The notes under the pieces: generated by a model | The model's database searches: none | Told to the model about the DNA's origin: nothing | Seen by the model: the letters and a program-made list of their open reading frames with translations, nothing else | Shown: positions 18,572 to 28,437 of the stretch, one piece after another | Layout: each line of letters starts with the position of its first letter | Position numbering within the stretch: the first letter of the stretch is position 1 | Assembly (NCBI RefSeq): GCF_018398875.1 | Contig: NZ_JAGWDK010000006.1 | Span: forward strand, 124,001-188,000 | DNA from: Bradyrhizobium sp. sGM-13 | GTDB taxonomy: Bacteria; Pseudomonadota; Alphaproteobacteria; Rhizobiales; Xanthobacteraceae | DNA: 64,000 nt | Direction of reading: 5' to 3' | Made by a program: the position numbers and the translations under genes

Positions 18572-19157
18572 GTTAGTGCCGTCTCAATTAAAGCGCACCC
18601 TGTGATTACCGTCTCACGAGGGCTATTACCCTCAGTTCCGGCATGGGAGCGACCCTGCTAACCGAAGGCCGATTGGAGAGCCGTCAGGCGCTTCGCGGAC
18701 CGCTAAGACTGGTAGGACCCACTAAATTATAACGTTATTTCAATGACATAAGGGTTCGCAGTTTTATTCTGAATGGCGCGCCAGTGATCTCAATGTGTTA
18801 TTGATCATTTCGCAGTTTCAGTCCGAGCCTTCTTCAACTTTTCTCCAATAGGAATTGGGGCTTCTTATCTCCAATAGGAGATTGGGGCGCGGTATCGGTG
18901 ATTCAATCTCCGGTCGTGAGAAGGATCCGCCGCGAGGGCGGGGGCTTTTCAGAGGGATGAAGGAGTCAAGTGCATCCGGCTGCTCTCAAGCTCGCCTCCT
19001 CAACGGGTGGGCGCATCTGGTACACCGATGAAGTCGCCTCGTAAAAACTCGATTGAAGTCATCCACGTGGCAAAACCGATCTGCGCAATCGGTTCACCCG
19101 TTCGGCGGCCCCATCTAAGAGAGACCCACATGGGTCGCTAGGATACGGTGTTCACTT
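18572..19157. other. 586-nt gene-free region upstream of the BREX operon
   Basis: No credible coding frame is seen. It holds a perfect 10-bp palindrome ATAACGTTAT (18729-18738) in an AT-rich stretch, the tandem operator-like repeats at 18842-18887, and an ACCCACATGGGT palindrome about 35 nt before the brxE start. It must contain the BREX promoter, but no clear -35/-10 pair can be chosen by eye. Confidence 0.6.
18842..18887. promoter_or_regulatory. Tandem operator-like repeats upstream of brxE
   Basis: Two copies of TCTCCAATAGG(A/AG)ATTGGGG lie at 18842-18860 and 18868-18887, starting 26 nt apart (roughly 2.5 helical turns). Each copy is itself an inverted repeat, CCAAT...ATTGG. Such phased palindromes are typical binding sites for a dimeric repressor. 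The element is about 270 nt upstream of brxE. The binding protein is unknown, and the WYL regulator at 38.3 kb is one candidate. Confidence 0.5.
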
Positions 19158-19634
19158 ATGTCGATACTAAGACTCAGGTTGCTAGTTGGTTTTCTTGGCG
19201 AGCGAGCACAGTTTGGATGGTGGCCGACCGCATTCTATGAGCCGTCGGGCCGACTGTTCCTTGAGCCTATCTTTTCGAAAACACCGCAGGTCGCCCAATA
19301 TCATGGGGTAGTAGAGGCTGCCCGCCGTCTCCACGACGAACACCTGAATGTGGGGACCTATCACCTTTTCCGCCTTCCGGAGGAAATGGAGCAGGATCTC
19401 CATATACTGGTGCAAAGCGGGTCCAAGGAATCGTCGCCTGCGGATCTCTATCGAGATAAGCAGACCGCACTCGACGCCCTCACCAACATGATTGGCTCTG
19501 CAAAGAAGGAGGGTGTGGGGCCTGTATCAATCGGAAGTGTGGGGGATATTGCCGACCATCTGACAGAAATTGCCTCGATTTATCGTTCGGCCTTTTTGTC
19601 CAACACCCAATCTTTCCCCTACCTAGTGAGATAG
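19158..19634 (+). CDS. brxE: BREX BrxE-family protein
   Basis: A 158-residue protein opening MSILRLRLLVGFLGERAQFG and WWPTAFYEPSGRLFLEPIF, which matches my memory of the BrxE family described for type 6 BREX loci, where brxE precedes brxA. The role of BrxE is unknown. Here it is the first gene of an eight-gene run, two bases from the brxA start. No domain of known function is visible. The family assignment rests on position and recalled sequence pattern and is the least certain of the BREX calls. Confidence 0.65.
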   Translation: MSILRLRLLVGFLGERAQFGWWPTAFYEPSGRLFLEPIFSKTPQVAQYHGVVEAARRLHDEHLNVGTYHLFRLPEEMEQDLHILVQSGSKESSPADLYRDKQTALDALTNMIGSAKKEGVGPVSIGSVGDIADHLTEIASIYRSAFLSNTQSFPYLVR

Positions 19635-19636
19635 CT

Positions 19637-20425
19637 GTGGCCGAGGCGGCTCTTTACACGACTCAATTGCAGGCAGGCTTGGGTCTCGTTAACGAGACCA
19701 AAGCGCTGCTGGAATTGTGGTCGCCGGGTATGTCGGCGTCACAGCTACATCAGTTGGCCCTGGACTCCGGAAGGTTTCCTACTGTCACCGCTCGACGTCT
19801 ACGCAATATTATCGCTGAATGCTTTGCTCCTCGCTACCTGATTGCTAATGGAACTCCGGCTGAACATCTGAAGCAAGTCTTGGGTGCCGTCACCGGATCG
19901 GACCTGGCTCAGCTCATGCTAATATTTGCAGGACGGGCTAACCCAATCTTGAGCGATTTTATTCGTGATGTTTATTGGGCCAGGTACGCTGGTGGCTACG
20001 CCGAAATTTCCAATGAAGATGCGCGGGCTTTTGTGGAACGTGCTATCGACGACGGAAAGATGGCGAAGCGCTGGTCTGAGTCTACGGTCAGACGGGTTTC
20101 CGCCTATTTGACCGGGTGCTGTGCGGACTATGGCTTGCTTGAGCGTGGGTCGCGATCGAGCCGTCGAATACTGCCGCTTCGGATCTCGTACCCCGCTTCA
20201 GCGTATCTTGCTTACGATCTTCATTTCGCGGGCGTTGGAGACAATGCACTGCTGACCCATCCCGATTGGCAACTATTTGGATTAGCCCGAGAGGATGTGC
20301 TTGAGGAGCTCAAGAAACTCTCCCTCAAGGGGCATCTCATAATCCAGGTGGCGGGCGAAGTCGTTCGGATCAGTTGGAAACAACCGAGCATGGAGGTGCT
20401 TTGCGATGTCCTCTCTCAGGGCTGA
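19637..20425 (+). CDS. brxA: BREX protein BrxA (DUF1819)
   Basis: A 262-residue DUF1819 protein with the characteristic opening (TQLQAGLGLVNETKALLELW), ARRLRNIIAECFAPRYL in the middle and a C-terminal winged-helix-like region (WQLFGLAREDVLEELKKLS). BrxA is a small DNA-binding protein of the BREX phage-exclusion system. It starts at GTG 19637 immediately after the brxE stop. Its 3' end overlaps brxB by 20 nt. Confidence 0.9.
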   Translation: MAEAALYTTQLQAGLGLVNETKALLELWSPGMSASQLHQLALDSGRFPTVTARRLRNIIAECFAPRYLIANGTPAEHLKQVLGAVTGSDLAQLMLIFAGRANPILSDFIRDVYWARYAGGYAEISNEDARAFVERAIDDGKMAKRWSESTVRRVSAYLTGCCADYGLLERGSRSSRRILPLRISYPASAYLAYDLHFAGVGDNALLTHPDWQLFGLAREDVLEELKKLSLKGHLIIQVAGEVVRISWKQPSMEVLCDVLSQG

Positions 20426-20981
20426 TTTTGACGAACTGCGCGAGCGCATCCGGCATGGGCGCGAGCTCGGCCACGCCAGTTTCGAACCTATTTACTACCT
20501 GATCTTTTCGCCAGATCAGATCCTGGAGGCGAAGCGTCAAACGCCTGCGTGGGTGGCGAAGCTTCATCAAGAGGGTTGGGGCGTTCACACATTTTCGATC
20601 GCCGAGAACCTCTGGGATCTCCTTCAGCGCGATCCATTCTGGTCGCTCTGTCTCATGGAGGACAAAGCCTCGCCCCTCGACTGGGCGCGCACCAATAAGG
20701 CGTTGGCCGACATTGTCACGACAGGCGGCGGCCTGCTTCGCCGCATGGAGGAAGCGCTTAAGCCGCTCGAAGCTAAGCCGAATGCTCTCCTGTTGGTGAC
20801 GGACCTGGAGGCGCTCCATCCGTTTCTGCGGATTGGAGCGATCGAAAGTCAGCTCCAAGGACAATTCCATGTACCGACTGTTTTCCTCTATCCCGGCGTT
20901 CGAACAGGAAAAACCCGTTTGAAGTTTCTGGGTTTCTACCCGGAAGATGGGAATTACCGGTCGGTCCATGTTGGCGGTTAG
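20406..20981 (+). CDS. brxB: BREX protein BrxB (DUF1788)
   Basis: A 191-residue DUF1788 protein with IYYLIFSPDQILEAKRQT at residues 26-43, a central LLLVTDLEALHPFLRI and the family's C-terminal LKFLGFYPEDGNYRSVHVGG. BrxB is required for BREX modification and defence and is reported to associate with PglX and PglZ. The start lies inside the brxA end, indicating translational coupling. Confidence 0.92.
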   Translation: MSSLRADFDELRERIRHGRELGHASFEPIYYLIFSPDQILEAKRQTPAWVAKLHQEGWGVHTFSIAENLWDLLQRDPFWSLCLMEDKASPLDWARTNKALADIVTTGGGLLRRMEEALKPLEAKPNALLLVTDLEALHPFLRIGAIESQLQGQFHVPTVFLYPGVRTGKTRLKFLGFYPEDGNYRSVHVGG

Positions 20982-21011
20982 AGAACTAATAAGCGGCTGG
21001 GAGACAACGCT

Positions 21012-24000
21012 ATGAACATTCGGCAATTGTTTGATCCGTCCAAGGATATTTACAGGACGATCGAAAAGGTTATCACCTATAGCGCTGCGCAAGAAGAGCG
21101 CCTGAAGGCTGAGATCTCCGAATATGTCGTGACCGAGAGCATCGAGGAGCAGTTCCGCAAGCTTCTCGATCGCATGCAGCTCGCCATGGAGGCGGGCGGA
21201 GAGAACGAGGTCGGCGTCTGGGTGTCAGGGTTCTACGGCTCGGGCAAGAGCTCGTTCACCAAGTATCTTGGCCTCGCCTTCGACAACCAGCGCACGATCG
21301 ACGGAACCCCGTTCATCAAGCACCTGCAGGACCGCCTGCATAAGCCCCAAACGAAGGCGTTGCTCAGCACGGTCGCGCAACGCTTCCCTGCAGCGGTTGT
21401 CTTGCTCGACTTGGCCAGTGAGATGCTGGCGGGCGCAACTATGGAAGAGGTTTCCACGGTCCTCTATTTCAAGGTCCTCCAGTGGGCCGGTTATTCGCGG
21501 AACCTTAAGGTTGCTGCTTTCGAGCGAATGATCGAAAAGGACAATCGCACCGAAGAACTGCATCGGCGTGTCGCAGCGGCCTTGCCGGGCGCATCCTGGG
21601 ATCGCGTTCAAAACAATCCGCTTGCGATCGATGGGCTCATCCCAAAGATCGCGCATGAGATGTATCCGGGACTGTTCCCCGAGGCCAAGTCCTTCTCGTC
21701 AAGCACGGAGGGCTTCTTTCAGTTCGAGGATCAACGCGTCCAGGAGATGATCGACATTGTTCGCGAGAAGAGCGGCAAGCAGAACATCATCTTTATCGTC
21801 GACGAGGTCGGGCAGTATGTCGCGTCACGCGACAACTTGATCCTCAATCTCGACGGCTTGGCCAAGAACCTCAAACGACTGGGTGACGGGAAGGTCTGGA
21901 TCATATCCACGGCGCAGCAGACCCTGACCGAGGATGACCCGCGGGCGGCCCTGAATTCGGATAAGCTTTATAAGCTCAAGGATCGGTTTCCGATCCAGAT
22001 CGACCTCGAATCCAGTGATATCAAGGAGATCTGTTATCGCCGGTTGCTCGAGAAATCACCGGCCGGCGAGGAGCAACTGGGAGAGCGGTTTGATACCCAC
22101 GGCCAGGCGCTTCGGCACAACACCAAGCTGCAGGACGCGAAGTATTACGACGCGGACTTCAGCCGTGAGACGTTCACTAACCTCTATCCTTTCCTTCCGG
22201 CTCATTTTGATATCCTTCTGCACCTCCTGGGCGCCTTGGCGAAGTCGACCGGCGGCATTGGCCTGCGGTCGGCCATCAAGGTGGTCCAAGACGTGCTCAA
22301 GGGAGAGGGTGGGTCGACGGCGATGGCCGACCAACCTGTTGGCTGGCTCGCGACTACCGTTACGCTCTACGACGAGCTGGAGAAGGACATTCGGCGCGCG
22401 TTCCCATCGATCCATCAAGCTGTCGGGAAGGTCCTCATTCGGTTTCCGGACACGCAGCGACATCAGGACATCGCGAAAACCGTTGCCGTCTTGCAGATAC
22501 TAGGCAATTTGCCGGTGACCCTGCAGAACGTCGCTAGCCTGATGCATCCGTCGGTTACCGCCCCGTCTCAGCTCGAAGAGGTACAAAAGTCGGTCGAGGA
22601 AATGCTCGGCGACGTGCACGTGCCGCTGGGCGAGAAGGATGGCAGCCTCGTTTTTCTGAGCGAGAAGCTTCGGGATATCGAGCAGGAGCGCGGTGCGCTG
22701 GCCTTGCGTTCGGTGGACGTTAGGCGCGCCTTCAATGACGCCCTGCGCGAGGTTTTCGATCCGCTGCCGCGGGTCAATCTGCATGGGACCTTGGCCGTTG
22801 CATCAGGCCTCAAGGCGCAAACGGGCAGTGCGGTGACCAGCCTTGCTGGCGATCAGAATCCTATCCAGACGGTCGTCGAGTTGGTGCCTGCGGCAGACTA
22901 CGACGCCGCGCGCAATCGCATGCTCGACGACTCGCGCAGCCGTACAGGGCGAAACGCCATCGGCCTGCTGGCTCGGGCGAATCCCGAACTGGACGACGTT
23001 GCCAACGAGATTTACCGCAGCCAGCGCATCGCCGAACTTCATCGCAATGAACCCGACCAAGAGGTCCGGGATTATTGCGGGGCGCAGCTTGATCGGGCAT
23101 CTAAGCTTGCCGTTCAGCTTCAGAGCAAGATCAAGCAGACCCTGCAGGGCGGATCGTTCGTTTTTCGCGGGCAGGCCACAGCGGTGTCCGCCCTCAATGT
23201 TGATTTGTTGGAAGCAGCAAAGAAGCTCCTCACCGACGTCGCCGAGCAAGTCTTTGACCGCTACGCAGAGGCGCCAGTCCGAGTCGCGACAGACACTGCC
23301 GAAAAATTGCTCAAGGTCGCTAATCCTGCGGCCATAAGCAGCAGTCTAGATCCGCTTGGTCTAGTGCAAATAGTCGCTGGTCGTGCCTCTTTTCGCTCCG
23401 ACCATAAGGCCATGATCAGCATACGCGACTACATCGACAAGCGTGGCACGGTCGATGGCAAGCGACTGCTCGACGACTTCAGCAGCGATCCCTTTGGATG
23501 GTCGCCCGACACCGCCCGCTACATCCTCGCCGCCATGCTGATGGCGGGGGAAATCAAGCTCAAGGTCTCTGGACGTGAGGTTACCGCGGCGGGGCAGCAG
23601 GCGATCGACGCCCTGAAGACCAACAACTCGTTCAAGCCAATTGGCGTGGCGCTGCGCGACGAGCGCCCGTCTATCGAGATGCTCGGACGGGCCGCCGAGC
23701 GGTTGACGGAACTGGTCGGCGAAACGGTCATTCCCCTTGAACAGGAAATCAGCAAGGCGGCCGCGAAGCATTTCCCTCGCTTCCAGCACGACTATGGTTC
23801 GCTGTCGGAAAAGCTGAGCGGTTTGGGCCTTGGCGGCGCCGATCGGAGTCGGACTCTGAATAAGGACATCGCCGATGTCCTGTTCACCGACGCGTCCGAT
23901 GCTCCGCAACGGTTGGGGGCGGAGGACTCCGCCATCTATGACAACGTGAAATGGGCGTTCGAAGCAAAGCGGGCGCTGGACAACGGCCTCGACGCGACCG

Positions 24001-24638
24001 TGCGCGAGCTCCAGTCCCATCGCCACGAGATTGAGGAGCTGCCCAACACGGGCGCCCCTGGGGAACTCCGAAAGGAACTGGGTGAAGATCTGGGGAACTT
24101 GTCCGAGCGCTTGAAGAAAGAAGAATTTTTCAAGCATGCCGCCGACCTCAGTTCGCTTCTCACGCACATCAAGGGCCGAGTACGGGACGCGGTGATCTCC
24201 CTCTCGGACCAGCAGAAGCTGCGATTGAAGGAGAGCGTCGAGGACCTGCAGCGCGTGCCTGAATGGGCTGGGCTCACGCAGGAAGAACGCGGCAATGCTG
24301 CCACGCGGTTAGAGGCGCTGGCGCTGACGGTTTCGGAGAACCTAATTGGACTCAAGAAACTGCTGGCCCGCGACTATGACATCAGCAGCACGATCGACGA
24401 CCTCAAACGATCGATCACCCGACAGCATCAGGAGAGGCAGCGCCAGGAGTTCGACGAGGAAGCAGCAAAGATCAAAGTTGAGAAAACCGCGAAGCTGTCG
24501 CGGTCGATCTCGGTCCCAGCAAAACTCGCCTCGGCCGGCGAACTGGACGCGCTGATTTTTCAGCTCAATGAGCTGAAAGCGCAGCTGTTGCTTTATGATG
24601 AAATCGATGTGTCGCTCGTCCTCGGCGGAGATGCGTGA
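21012..24638 (+). CDS. brxC: BREX ATPase BrxC (PglY-like)
   Basis: At 1208 residues it is the length expected for BrxC. An AAA+ P-loop lies at residues 73-80 (GFYGSGKS), Walker B at about 259-265 (IIFIVDE) followed by VGQYV, and the DUF499-like ATPase core is followed by long helical segments and a C-terminal coiled-coil (TRQHQERQRQEFDEEAAKIK). BrxC is the large DNA-dependent ATPase of BREX. Its last codons overlap pglX as GTGA. Confidence 0.95.
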   Translation: MNIRQLFDPSKDIYRTIEKVITYSAAQEERLKAEISEYVVTESIEEQFRKLLDRMQLAMEAGGENEVGVWVSGFYGSGKSSFTKYLGLAFDNQRTIDGTPFIKHLQDRLHKPQTKALLSTVAQRFPAAVVLLDLASEMLAGATMEEVSTVLYFKVLQWAGYSRNLKVAAFERMIEKDNRTEELHRRVAAALPGASWDRVQNNPLAIDGLIPKIAHEMYPGLFPEAKSFSSSTEGFFQFEDQRVQEMIDIVREKSGKQNIIFIVDEVGQYVASRDNLILNLDGLAKNLKRLGDGKVWIISTAQQTLTEDDPRAALNSDKLYKLKDRFPIQIDLESSDIKEICYRRLLEKSPAGEEQLGERFDTHGQALRHNTKLQDAKYYDADFSRETFTNLYPFLPAHFDILLHLLGALAKSTGGIGLRSAIKVVQDVLKGEGGSTAMADQPVGWLATTVTLYDELEKDIRRAFPSIHQAVGKVLIRFPDTQRHQDIAKTVAVLQILGNLPVTLQNVASLMHPSVTAPSQLEEVQKSVEEMLGDVHVPLGEKDGSLVFLSEKLRDIEQERGALALRSVDVRRAFNDALREVFDPLPRVNLHGTLAVASGLKAQTGSAVTSLAGDQNPIQTVVELVPAADYDAARNRMLDDSRSRTGRNAIGLLARANPELDDVANEIYRSQRIAELHRNEPDQEVRDYCGAQLDRASKLAVQLQSKIKQTLQGGSFVFRGQATAVSALNVDLLEAAKKLLTDVAEQVFDRYAEAPVRVATDTAEKLLKVANPAAISSSLDPLGLVQIVAGRASFRSDHKAMISIRDYIDKRGTVDGKRLLDDFSSDPFGWSPDTARYILAAMLMAGEIKLKVSGREVTAAGQQAIDALKTNNSFKPIGVALRDERPSIEMLGRAAERLTELVGETVIPLEQEISKAAAKHFPRFQHDYGSLSEKLSGLGLGGADRSRTLNKDIADVLFTDASDAPQRLGAEDSAIYDNVKWAFEAKRALDNGLDATVRELQSHRHEIEELPNTGAPGELRKELGEDLGNLSERLKKEEFFKHAADLSSLLTHIKGRVRDAVISLSDQQKLRLKESVEDLQRVPEWAGLTQEERGNAATRLEALALTVSENLIGLKKLLARDYDISSTIDDLKRSITRQHQERQRQEFDEEAAKIKVEKTAKLSRSISVPAKLASAGELDALIFQLNELKAQLLLYDEIDVSLVLGGDA

Positions 24639-26530
24639 CGATGGCGTTTGATCAGATCACCCGCAACCGGCTGCAGCGCTTCGTTACCGAGGCGCGACGT
24701 ACGCTAGAGGAGGAATTCACCCGTCAGTTGCAAAATGACTACGGGATGGACCCGGTCTCCGGGACCGTGGCGCCGTTCGAGAGCCTCCGGCATATCAACG
24801 ACCAGCAGCGCGAGAGCGCCCGCATCCTGCGCGATACGCTGGCCCACTATTGCGCGAGCTCGGATACTGACGCCAAGTCCGGGTTGGACCGCATCGTGCG
24901 TGAGCAGGCTTTCACGGTGCTCAACCGCTTGGCGGCCTTGCGGATGGCCGAGGCGCGCGGGCTGCTGATCGAGTCCGTCGGCAACGGCTATCAGGCCAAG
25001 GGTTTCCAGCTCTATTCCCGACTGGCCGGCGCGGCCCTGGGCGAAACCGGTGACGCCTACCGCGTCTACCTGCACAGCATCTTCGACGAGCTGTCCCAGG
25101 ATCTGCCCGGGCTTTTCGACCGCTTTTCGCCGCAGGGGCGCCTGTTCCCGCGCGAGGCGGCTTTGATCCAGGTCCTCGAACTCATCAACCACGGCGAGAT
25201 CGATCCGCTCTGGGCCGAAGATGAGACGATCGGTTGGATCTACCAATATTTCAATTCCAAGGAAGAGCGCAAAGCGATGCGCGACGCCTCCCAGGCGCCA
25301 CGCAACAGTCGCGAACTTGCGGTGCGCAACCAGTTTTTCACGCCGCGCTATGTGGTGGAGTTCCTGGTCGACAACACGCTGGGCCAGCTCTGGTTCAACT
25401 GGACCGGCGGGCAGACATGCCTGCACGACCGCTGCCAATATTTGCTCGTCAAACCCGATGAACAGCCCGAGCCAGCGAAACGGCTGCGCGATCCGCGCAC
25501 AGTCAAGCTGATCGATCCGGCCTGCGGCTCGATGCACTTCGGACTCTACGCTCTCGACCTGTTCCTGGAGATCTACCGTGAGGCCTGGGATTGGGAGCAG
25601 GCGCACGGCCCTGGCTGCCTAGATACGGAGACTGGTGGCAGCCTCGATCTGAAGCCGCTGTCTCAGACTTATGCCGACCAGGCGGCTTTCTTGCACGACA
25701 TGCCGCGGCTGATCATCGAGCACAACATCTACGGCGTCGATATCGATCCGCGCGCGGCGCAGATCGCCTCCCTGGCGCTGTGGCTGCGGGCGCAGAGGGC
25801 CTGGCATGAAGCGGGCGTGAAGGCCAAGGACCGGCCGCGAGTCGGACGTGGGAATGTCGTGGCGGCGGTGGCGCCGCCGGCCGAAGTGGAGTTGCGCAAG
25901 CGTTTCATGGAAGGGCTTGATCCGCTGGATGCCGACCTGTTCGAGAGGACGCTGTTTCTGCTGAAGGGGCTGCCGGAGCTCGGCGTGCTGCTCCATGTAG
26001 AAAAGGAGCTACCAAGCCTGATTCGGAACGTCTTCGGCGAGCATGGTGCGTTGTTCAAGGACGCGGACATAGCTCAGTGGCAGAAGGCTGAAACGCGGTT
26101 GCATGAGGCGCTGACCGAATTCGCTAGTGCAGCGCGGTCCACCTACCAGGGGAGGCTTTTCGCCCAGGATGCCTTGCAGGGGCTGCGGATCATCGAACTG
26201 ACGCGAGAGGTTATGGACGTGGTTGTAATGAACCCGCCATTCGGCGCGTTGGCCGCGGTCACAAAGGACCAACTCGTGAAGACCTATCCTCGTAGCAAGA
26301 ACGACCTGCTCTCCATCTTCGTTGAGCGCGGTCTGGAGCTATTGCGAGGCGGTGGCCGCCTGGGCGCGATCACTTCGCGCACCTGCTTTTTTCTCAGCAG
26401 CTTTCAGAAATGGCGCGAGGAGATCGTGCTGGGCATCTCCCGACCTGAGGTCATGGCCGATCTGGGGTTTGGCGTGATGGATGATGCCGCAGTTGAAGCT
26501 GCCGCCTATGTGCTGGAGAAGCAGGCATGA
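24635..26530 (+). CDS. pglX: BREX adenine methyltransferase PglX, N-terminal/catalytic part (split gene)
   Basis: A 631-residue protein containing a whole class I N6-adenine methyltransferase: SAM motif DPACGS at residues 294-299 and catalytic NPPF at 533-536, preceded by the helical PglX N-terminus. PglX methylates host DNA at an asymmetric adenine site. A usual PglX is about 1200 residues in one chain; here it stops after VMDDAAVEAAAYVLEK, exactly where the target-recognition half would begin, and that half is the next ORF. GTG 24635 overlaps the brxC stop; ATG 24641 is an alternative. The split could be natural (HsdM/HsdS-like) or a frameshift. Confidence 0.92.
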   Translation: MTMAFDQITRNRLQRFVTEARRTLEEEFTRQLQNDYGMDPVSGTVAPFESLRHINDQQRESARILRDTLAHYCASSDTDAKSGLDRIVREQAFTVLNRLAALRMAEARGLLIESVGNGYQAKGFQLYSRLAGAALGETGDAYRVYLHSIFDELSQDLPGLFDRFSPQGRLFPREAALIQVLELINHGEIDPLWAEDETIGWIYQYFNSKEERKAMRDASQAPRNSRELAVRNQFFTPRYVVEFLVDNTLGQLWFNWTGGQTCLHDRCQYLLVKPDEQPEPAKRLRDPRTVKLIDPACGSMHFGLYALDLFLEIYREAWDWEQAHGPGCLDTETGGSLDLKPLSQTYADQAAFLHDMPRLIIEHNIYGVDIDPRAAQIASLALWLRAQRAWHEAGVKAKDRPRVGRGNVVAAVAPPAEVELRKRFMEGLDPLDADLFERTLFLLKGLPELGVLLHVEKELPSLIRNVFGEHGALFKDADIAQWQKAETRLHEALTEFASAARSTYQGRLFAQDALQGLRIIELTREVMDVVVMNPPFGALAAVTKDQLVKTYPRSKNDLLSIFVERGLELLRGGGRLGAITSRTCFFLSSFQKWREEIVLGISRPEVMADLGFGVMDDAAVEAAAYVLEKQA

Positions 26531-28437
26531 CGACCTTCCTGCGTTTACTTGCGGACAAGGACAAAGCCAGCAGCTTGCTGGCGACATGCAAGGCCTTACG
26601 TACCAATTCTGATAGTGCGGGGCTGTTCGAGGTTTCGCCTGAGTCATTTCGTGCGGTGCCCGGGGCTCCGTTTGCGTATTGGGTAAGTGAGGCGGTGCGT
26701 CAGGTTTTTGCCAACCTGCCAGCATTGGAAAACGAGGAGAATGTTGCCCGACAAGGTGGAGTCAATGGCGACGACTTTCGTTGGCTCAGACTATGGCTGG
26801 AGCAATCCAATCAGCCAGATGGAAAATGCACATATGTTCCTGTAGCCAAAGGCGGAGCCTTTGGCACCTTCTATGGCGATCTTCACTTGGTCGCACGTTG
26901 GAACGTGGATTTACGAACTTTTCATTCTTTTAATGGACTTCCGCATCGACCATCGCTCTTGCCAGCCTCTGCAGAGTTTTATTTCCGGCCCGGCCTCACA
27001 TGGCCACGGCGTACGAATGGCCTCAGCTTTCGCATGATGCCTAGGGGCTGCATTTTTGCCGACAAAGGGCCGGCTGTCTTTGTAGCGGGCGATAAGTCCG
27101 AAGCATTGTTATCCCTTTGCGCAATCGTTAACAGCAAAGCCTTTGGTCTGCTGGTTTCAGTGCAATTGGCGCGTACCGAGCTGGCGCAATCCTTCGAAGT
27201 TGGATTGATCCAACAAACCCCAGTTCCCGAAATTAGCACTGAACAGCAGGTGACTCTGTCTGCACTTGCCCGGCGCGCTTGGACTCTCAAGCAAAGGCTC
27301 GATACCGTAGAGGAAACCTCTCATGCCTTCCTGCTTCCTTCGGCCCTACGCGCCCGTCTAGGTGACTACGACCCACCGGCCATCGAGGAGGAACTGGTGC
27401 GCATACAGGCCGAGATCAACGCCATCGCCTTCGACCTCTATGGCTTTAGCGGGGCCGACCGCGTCGCTGCGCACGCGGGCAATGGCCCGCTGACGGAGCG
27501 CGAGATCGAGGCCAGCGAAACGGTCGAGGATGACGCCGAGGACGAAGACAGCGCCGCCGCGATCGACCAAAGCGCGGGGCTGCTGAGCTGGGCCGTGGGT
27601 GTGCCTTTTGCCCGCTTCGACTGGCGTTTGGCGACGGGTGAGCGCAGCATCCCTCCTGAGCCGGAACCCTTTGACCCACTGCCGACAAGAAGCCCCGGCA
27701 TGCTGCCCGAGGGCGCGGCTCCGTTCCACACCCATCCGGGCATCCTGGTGGACGACTCCGGTCATCCGCACGACCTCGCCCGGCTGGTGGAAGAAGTGCT
27801 CGCCCGTGTCGAAGCCCCCGTGCCATCGGATGTACGCCGCTGGCTGCAACGCGATTTTTTTCCCTTCCACCTGCAGCGCTATTCGAAGAGCCGCCGCAAG
27901 GCGCCCATCTATTGGCCGCTCTCAACTGCATCTGGCAGCTATACGCTCTGGCTCTATTACCCGAGTTTGACAAGCCAGACGCTCTACACCGCGGTCAACG
28001 ACTTTATCGAGCCGAAGCTGAAGCAGGTCGGCCAGGAGGTTGCCACGCTGCGCAACAAGGGCGGGGCGCGCACACGCGAAGACGAGAAGAGCTTCGAGGC
28101 GCTGCAGTCTCTGGACCTCGAGCTGATCGAGCTGCGTGATGTCCTGCTACAGATTGCACCGACCTATCGCCTGAACCACGATGACGGCATTCAGATCACC
28201 GCAGCACCGCTTTGGCCGCTCTTCCGCCACAAGCCCTGGCAGAAATTGCTGAAGGACACTTGGGCAAAACTAGCGAAGGGCGATTACGACTGGACGCATC
28301 TCGCCATGGCCAACTGGCCCGACCGGGTGCGAGAGAAGTGCAAGACCGACAAGTCTCTCGCCATGGCTCATGGCCTGGAGGAGCTCTACGTCGAACCTGA
28401 ACCGAAGAATGCGAAGAAACGCCGGGGGGCAAAATGA
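26527..28437 (+). CDS. pglX: PglX C-terminal half as a separate ORF (target recognition and C-terminal domain)
   Basis: This 636-residue protein starts at ATG 26527 inside the stop of the catalytic ORF (ATGA). It holds what normally continues PglX: a specificity-type region (about residues 20-270) and the conserved C-terminal part with SRRKAPIYWPLSTASGSYTL and LWLYYPSLTSQTLY. The two ORFs sum to 1267 residues, a normal PglX length. No methyltransferase motif is present, so it cannot act alone. The first 800 nt are visibly AT-richer than both flanks, suggesting exchange of the recognition segment. Confidence 0.88.
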   Translation: MTTFLRLLADKDKASSLLATCKALRTNSDSAGLFEVSPESFRAVPGAPFAYWVSEAVRQVFANLPALENEENVARQGGVNGDDFRWLRLWLEQSNQPDGKCTYVPVAKGGAFGTFYGDLHLVARWNVDLRTFHSFNGLPHRPSLLPASAEFYFRPGLTWPRRTNGLSFRMMPRGCIFADKGPAVFVAGDKSEALLSLCAIVNSKAFGLLVSVQLARTELAQSFEVGLIQQTPVPEISTEQQVTLSALARRAWTLKQRLDTVEETSHAFLLPSALRARLGDYDPPAIEEELVRIQAEINAIAFDLYGFSGADRVAAHAGNGPLTEREIEASETVEDDAEDEDSAAAIDQSAGLLSWAVGVPFARFDWRLATGERSIPPEPEPFDPLPTRSPGMLPEGAAPFHTHPGILVDDSGHPHDLARLVEEVLARVEAPVPSDVRRWLQRDFFPFHLQRYSKSRRKAPIYWPLSTASGSYTLWLYYPSLTSQTLYTAVNDFIEPKLKQVGQEVATLRNKGGARTREDEKSFEALQSLDLELIELRDVLLQIAPTYRLNHDDGIQITAAPLWPLFRHKPWQKLLKDTWAKLAKGDYDWTHLAMANWPDRVREKCKTDKSLAMAHGLEELYVEPEPKNAKKRRGAK

